From: CAVROT01 sp963722905
GTDB lineage: Bacteria > Pseudomonadota > Alphaproteobacteria > Rhodobacterales > Rhodobacteraceae
DNA: 64,000 nucleotides
Direction: 5' to 3'
Assembly: GCA_963722905.1 (NCBI GenBank)
Contig: CAVROT010000001.1
Coordinates: 124,001 to 188,000, forward strand
This document shows positions 60,568-64,000 of this stretch, in pieces. Within the stretch, counting starts at the first letter, position 1; each line of letters opens with the position of its first letter. The notes under the pieces are model-generated. The model ran no database searches, was not told the DNA's origin, and saw nothing but the letters and a program-made list of their open reading frames with translations. A program made the translations under genes and the position numbers.

Positions 60568-61500
60568 ATGGGGCGACGGCGCAAGGGGCGCGACGTGTCC
60601 GGCTGGGTCATCGTCGACAAGCCCGCCGGGACCGGATCGACCGATGTGGTGGGCCGCGTCCGCTGGGCGTTCGAGGCGCGCAAGGCCGGCCATGCCGGCA
60701 CGCTCGACCCCGACGCTACGGGCCTTCTGGCAGTCGCTCTGGGCGAGGCGACGAAGACGATCCCCTACGTCACCGACGCGCTCAAGGCCTACGACTTCAC
60801 CGTCCGCTGGGGCGCCGCGACCGATACGGACGATGCGTCCGGCCGCGTCGTGGCGACGTCCTCACTACGCCCCGACATCGACGCCATCCGCGCCGCACTG
60901 CTGGCGTTCACCGGCGACATCGTGCAGGTCCCGCCGCGCTACTCGGCCGTGAAGGTGGACGGCGCCCGGGCCTACGACCTTGCGCGCGAGGGGGCCGCGC
61001 CGGCGCTGGACCCGCGCCCGCTGCACGTGGCCGAACTGTCGCTGCAAGACCGGCCCGACGACGACACGGCGGTGCTGCGCATGGTCTGCGGCAAGGGCGG
61101 CTACGTCCGCGCCATCGCGCGCGACCTCGGGGCGGCGCTGGGCTGCCTGGGGCATGTCGTGACGCTGCGGCGCATCTGGTCGGGGCCCTTCGACCTGGAG
61201 GGCGCCGTGACGATGGAGCGGATCGACGCAGCGGCCCGCACCCCCGGCATCGACGCCTTGCTTCGCCCGCTGGAGGACGGTTTGCGTGACGTGCCGCAGG
61301 TCCGCTGCTCGCCCGAGGCCGCCGCCACGTTGCGCCACGGGAACGCGGCATCCGTGATCGCACCACCGCTCGAATGGGGGGCGACGGCCTGGGCGGCCTG
61401 CCGGGGCCGGGCGGTCGCGCTGGGGCGGGTGCAGGGTGGCATGCTCCATCCCGTGCGTGTGATCGCCGCGCCGGCCGCGGCAGCGACGGCGCCGGAATGA
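60568..61500 (+). CDS. truB: tRNA pseudouridine-55 synthase
   Basis: TruB makes pseudouridine 55 in the T-loop of tRNA. The 310-residue protein has the catalytic aspartate in AGHAGTLDPDATGLLAVALG near residue 46, the GWVIVDKPAGTGSTDVVGRV start and the YSAVKVDGARAYDLAREG motif. The ATG at 60568 follows the glycosidase stop by 2 bp. The stop overlaps the DUF1643 start. Confidence 0.96.
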   Translation: MGRRRKGRDVSGWVIVDKPAGTGSTDVVGRVRWAFEARKAGHAGTLDPDATGLLAVALGEATKTIPYVTDALKAYDFTVRWGAATDTDDASGRVVATSSLRPDIDAIRAALLAFTGDIVQVPPRYSAVKVDGARAYDLAREGAAPALDPRPLHVAELSLQDRPDDDTAVLRMVCGKGGYVRAIARDLGAALGCLGHVVTLRRIWSGPFDLEGAVTMERIDAAARTPGIDALLRPLEDGLRDVPQVRCSPEAAATLRHGNAASVIAPPLEWGATAWAACRGRAVALGRVQGGMLHPVRVIAAPAAAATAPE

Positions 61501-62108
61501 CGGCTGCCGACGACCGACCGGGGTCGCCTCATGGCGCCATGCAGTCGCCAGATGCGCCGTCCGGAGCTTCCGTCACGCGCATTTTCCTCAAGGGCGATGC
61601 CCCCAGCGCCGCCGTCTATTCGCCCTGCGAGCGATACCGCTACCTGCTGACACGGACATGGGACCCGACCGGCCCGCGCGTGCTTTTCGTCATGCTGAAC
61701 CCGTCCACGGCGACCGAGGCCCAGAACGATCCCACCGTCGAACGGTGCGAACGCCGCGCCCGCGTCCTGGGCTACGGCGCGTTCCGGGTGTGCAACATCT
61801 TCGCCTGGCGCGACACCGACCCGAAGGCGATGCGCGCCGCGTCCGAGCCCGTCGGCGCAGGCAACGACGCGGCGATAGCGGAGTCCTGCGTCTGGGCGGA
61901 TGCGGTGATCTGCGCCTGGGGCACCCACGGCGCCCATCTGGACCGCGGTGCCGCGGTCGAGGCGCTGATCCGCGCGACCGGGGCCGTGCCGCACCACCTG
62001 GGCCTCACCCGCGAAGGGCACCCGCGCCATCCGCTTTATCTACCCTATACCGAGGCGCCGCGCCCTTGGCTCGACACGGCCAACGGCGATGGTCCCGCCG
62101 GAAACTGA
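61497..62108 (+). CDS. DUF1643 domain protein
   Basis: The 203-residue protein contains the DUF1643 motifs YSPCERYRYLLTRTW, VLFVMLNPSTATEAQNDPTV and GYGAFRVCNIFAWRDTDPKA, plus ICAWGTHG and the final YLPYTEAPRPW. The biochemical role of the family is unknown to me. The ATG at 61497 overlaps the truB stop; the ATG at 61539 would be shorter and closer to some homologues. It ends 174 bp before rpsO. Confidence 0.85.
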   Translation: MTAADDRPGSPHGAMQSPDAPSGASVTRIFLKGDAPSAAVYSPCERYRYLLTRTWDPTGPRVLFVMLNPSTATEAQNDPTVERCERRARVLGYGAFRVCNIFAWRDTDPKAMRAASEPVGAGNDAAIAESCVWADAVICAWGTHGAHLDRGAAVEALIRATGAVPHHLGLTREGHPRHPLYLPYTEAPRPWLDTANGDGPAGN

Positions 62109-62166
62109 CGCGGGCATACCGGCCGCTAGCGCGCCTTCCACGCGAACGCCCAAAGGGTCGCGCGTC

Positions 62167-62195
62167 TTTCCTTTCGCCGCTTAATCCACTATAGG
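62167..62195 (+). promoter_or_regulatory. Possible promoter upstream of rpsO
   Basis: TTTCCT (62167-62172), a 17-bp spacer and TATAGG (62190-62195) lie 88 bp before the rpsO ATG. The -10 is fair and the -35 weak, but the spacing is ideal and the area is the only AT-richer part of the gap. Confidence 0.38.
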
Positions 62196-62282
62196 CGCGC
62201 ATCCGCCCTCGACGGGCGGCTCCACGGGCCCGAGCTGGACGACATCCCGGCCGGCGCCATAACCCCGGACAAGGAGGCCCCG

Positions 62283-62552
62283 ATGTCGATCACCGCCGAA
62301 GAGAAGACCAAGCTGATGAAGGACTACGCGACCAAGGAGGGCGACACCGGGTCGCCCGAGGTCCAGGTCGCGATCCTCACCAGCCGTATCGCCACGCTGA
62401 CCGATCACTTCAAGACGCACAAGAAGGACAACCACTCGCGCCGCGGCCTCCTGATGATGGTCGCCCAGCGCCGCAAGCTGCTGGACTACACCAAGTCCCG
62501 CGACGAAGAGCGCTACCAGAGCCTGATCAAGCGCCTCGGCATCCGCCGCTAG
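62283..62552 (+). CDS. rpsO: 30S ribosomal protein S15
   Basis: S15 binds the central domain of 16S rRNA. The 89-residue protein is full length: MSITAEEKTKLMKDYATKEG, then TGSPEVQVAILTSRIATLTD, HKKDNHSRRGLLMMVAQRRK and LDYTKSRDEERYQSLIKRLG. An AAGGAGG site precedes the ATG. It is followed by a terminator hairpin and pnp, the universal rpsO-pnp order. Confidence 0.98.
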   Translation: MSITAEEKTKLMKDYATKEGDTGSPEVQVAILTSRIATLTDHFKTHKKDNHSRRGLLMMVAQRRKLLDYTKSRDEERYQSLIKRLGIRR

Positions 62553-62560
62553 GCCGCAGC

Positions 62561-62590
62561 GGCGCCCCCTCTGACAGGGGGGCGCCGTTT
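62561..62590 (+). terminator. Hairpin terminator after rpsO
   Basis: GGCGCCCCC (62561-62569) pairs with GGGGGCGCC (62578-62586) across a short loop, followed by GTTT, 8 nt after the rpsO stop. The stem is strong and the T-run short, so partial termination or an mRNA-processing site is likely, with read-through to pnp. Confidence 0.72.
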
Positions 62591-62703
62591 CACATTCCGC
62601 GCGGCACCGTTCGGGGCCGTGCACACCCGCCGCGGGATCGCCCGCCCTGCGGCGCGGGACACGAGGGCGAAGCGGGGCATGGCGCCCTGCGCTCATGAGG
62701 CAA

Positions 62704-62718
62704 GGGGGAGGGTCCCCC
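62704..62718 (+). other. Small hairpin in the pnp leader
   Basis: GGGGGA (62704-62709), a GGG loop and TCCCCC (62713-62718) lie 20 nt before the pnp start codon. In E. coli the pnp leader carries RNase III-processed stem-loops for autoregulation; this short stem might play such a role, but the resemblance is only positional. Confidence 0.35.
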
Positions 62719-62737
62719 GCGCCGGATAGGAAACGAT

Positions 62738-64000
62738 ATGTTCAACGTCACCACGAAATCGATGCAATGGGGTCAGGAGACCCTCACGCTGGAGACCGGC
62801 AAGGTCGCCCGGCAGGCCGACGGATGCGTCATCGCCACGCTGGGCGAAACCAGCGTCATGGCCGCCGTCACCTTCGCCAAGAGCCAGAAGCCGGGGCAGG
62901 ACTTCTTCCCGCTGACCGTGCACTACAACGAAAAGTACTATGCGGCCGGCAAGGTGCCCGGCGGCTTCTTCAAGCGCGAGGCGCGCCCGACCGAAAAGGA
63001 GACGCTGACGTCGCGCCTGATCGACCGTCCGCTGCGCCCGCTCTTCGTGCCCGGGTTCAAGAACGAGGTGCTGGTGATCTGCACCGTGCTCAGCCACGAT
63101 CTGGTCAACGATCCCGACATGGTCGCGATGATCGCCGCCTCGGCCGCGCTGACGCTGTCGGGCGCGCCCTTCATGGGTCCGATCGCCGGCTGCCGCGTAG
63201 GTTTCGAGGGCGGCGAGTACGTGCTGAACCCCGAGATCGACGACATGCACGACCTGCGCAACAAGCCCGATCAGCGGCTGGACCTCGTCGTCGCCGGCAC
63301 CAAGGACGCCGTGATGATGGTCGAGTCCGAGGCCTACGAGCTGACCGAAGCCGAGATGCTGGGCGCCGTGAAGTTCGCGCACGACCAGATCCAGCCGGTC
63401 ATCGACCTCATCATCGACCTGGCCGAGGACGCCGCGAAGGAGCCGTTCGATTTCGAGCCGGCCGATTATTCGGCGCTCTACGGCGCCGTGAAGGCCGCGG
63501 GCGAGGACGCGATGCGCGCCGCCTTCGCCATCACCGACAAGCAGGAGCGGACGACCGCCATCTCGGACGCCCGCAAGTCGGCCAAGGCCGGCCTGAGCGA
63601 AGAGCAGCAGGGCGACGAGAACCTCGGCGCCGCGTTCAAGAAGCTGGAATCGTCCATCCTGCGCGGCGACGTCGTGAAGACCGGCAAGCGCATCGACGGG
63701 CGCGACACCACGACCGTCCGCCCCATCGTGGCCGAGACGGGCCTGCTGCCGCGCACCCACGGCAGCGCGCTCTTCACCCGGGGCGAGACGCAGGCGCTGG
63801 CCGTGACCACCTTGGGCACCGGCGACGACGAGCAGATGATCGACGCGCTTCAGGGCATGTACAAGTCCAACTTCATGCTGCACTACAACTTCCCCCCCTA
63901 TTCGGTGGGCGAAGTCGGGCGTTTCGGACCTCCGGGCCGGCGCGAGATCGGGCATGGCAAGCTGGCATGGCGCGCGCTTCAGGCCGTCCTGCCCGCCGCG
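62738..64000 (+). CDS. pnp: Polyribonucleotide nucleotidyltransferase (5' part)
   Basis: PNPase degrades RNA phosphorolytically from the 3' end in the degradosome or alone. The gene runs off the window after 421 complete codons. Visible are the first RNase PH domain (MFNVTTKSMQWGQETLTLET, FFPLTVHYNEKYYAAGKVPG, FFKREARPTEKETLTSRLID, RPLRPLF), the alpha-helical domain and the start of the second RNase PH domain (KRIDGRDTTTVRPIVAETGL, GSALFTRGETQALAVTTLGT, PPYSVGEVGRFGPPGRREIG). The KH and S1 domains lie beyond the window. AGGAAACGATATG gives the ribosome site. Confidence 0.98.
   Translation, partial: MFNVTTKSMQWGQETLTLETGKVARQADGCVIATLGETSVMAAVTFAKSQKPGQDFFPLTVHYNEKYYAAGKVPGGFFKREARPTEKETLTSRLIDRPLRPLFVPGFKNEVLVICTVLSHDLVNDPDMVAMIAASAALTLSGAPFMGPIAGCRVGFEGGEYVLNPEIDDMHDLRNKPDQRLDLVVAGTKDAVMMVESEAYELTEAEMLGAVKFAHDQIQPVIDLIIDLAEDAAKEPFDFEPADYSALYGAVKAAGEDAMRAAFAITDKQERTTAISDARKSAKAGLSEEQQGDENLGAAFKKLESSILRGDVVKTGKRIDGRDTTTVRPIVAETGLLPRTHGSALFTRGETQALAVTTLGTGDDEQMIDALQGMYKSNFMLHYNFPPYSVGEVGRFGPPGRREIGHGKLAWRALQAVLPAA

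Noticed and set aside
1..64000. tRNA genes, rRNA genes, insertion sequences, phage genes or CRISPR arrays
   Set aside because: I scanned for T-loop-like GTTCGAATC strings, transposase motifs and regularly spaced repeats and saw none; subtle cases could be missed without tools.

Overview
The window is a high-GC stretch of an alphaproteobacterial chromosome. It most likely comes from a phototrophic member of the Rhodobacteraceae, close to the Rhodobacter/Rhodobaca type. The first 26.5 kb is most of a photosynthesis gene cluster. The remaining 37 kb is ordinary chromosome in Rhodobacterales style: an aa3 cytochrome oxidase (cta) operon, a rbfA-truB-rpsO-pnp block, topA, dprA and tldD. Assignments rest on reading protein motifs and gene order; no database search was run.

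Layout of the photosynthesis cluster. (1) pufL (3' end), pufM and pufX, then a strong hairpin and dxs, all on the plus strand. (2) Minus-strand block bchG - BCD-type transporter - bchP - idi, which makes and attaches the phytyl tail of bacteriochlorophyll. (3) The regulators ppsR and aerR on the minus strand. (4) A long plus-strand superoperon: bchF-bchN-bchB-bchH-bchL-bchM-lhaA-puhA-puhB-puhC-ORF-acsF-puhE-hemA-cycA. It covers tetrapyrrole supply (hemA), Mg chelation and methylation, O2-dependent ring E closure (acsF), dark protochlorophyllide reduction (bchN, bchB, bchL), the reaction-centre H subunit, assembly factors and a soluble cytochrome c. It ends at an intrinsic terminator. Four perfect TGT-N12-ACA PpsR/CrtJ boxes lie in two pairs, one pair in front of bchG and one in the aerR/bchF divergent region, where they overlap the -35 elements of the proposed promoters. 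The cluster therefore encodes its own redox/light repressor and antirepressor. No bchE or bchJ lies between bchG and ppsR, and acsF is the only cyclase seen, which suggests aerobic bacteriochlorophyll synthesis. pufX occupies the place where other lineages carry pufC.

After the cluster: DUF3422 protein (-); SDR plus alpha/beta hydrolase pair (+); LysR regulator (+); a four-gene overlapping minus operon (OmpA-like, AhpD-like, GNAT, CinA-like); map (+); CAP-domain secreted protein (+); VPLPA-CTERM protein (-); Lhr-type helicase (-); scoA-small ORF-scoB-GNAT operon (-); topA, dprA and tldD (-); ctaC-ctaB-ORF-ctaG-ctaE-surf1-thrC-M16 peptidase (+, mostly overlapping stops and starts); GNAT, MBL-like and FAD-linked oxidase genes (+); dapB with a small secreted protein (-); rbfA-glycosidase-truB-DUF1643-rpsO-pnp (+, pnp cut by the window end).

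Four genes (puhE, hemA, topA, thrC) each have a clean break in reading frame. In puhE, hemA and thrC removing exactly one base restores a full-length conserved protein. Three of the four are expected to be indispensable, so I read these as single-base sequence or assembly errors rather than decay. The less explained parts are the 106-codon gene between puhC and acsF, a small gene coupled between scoA and scoB, a family of GGATATTT-containing intergenic elements, and a pair of mutually exclusive hairpins 3' of ctaE. I saw no tRNA, rRNA, insertion sequence, phage or CRISPR array.
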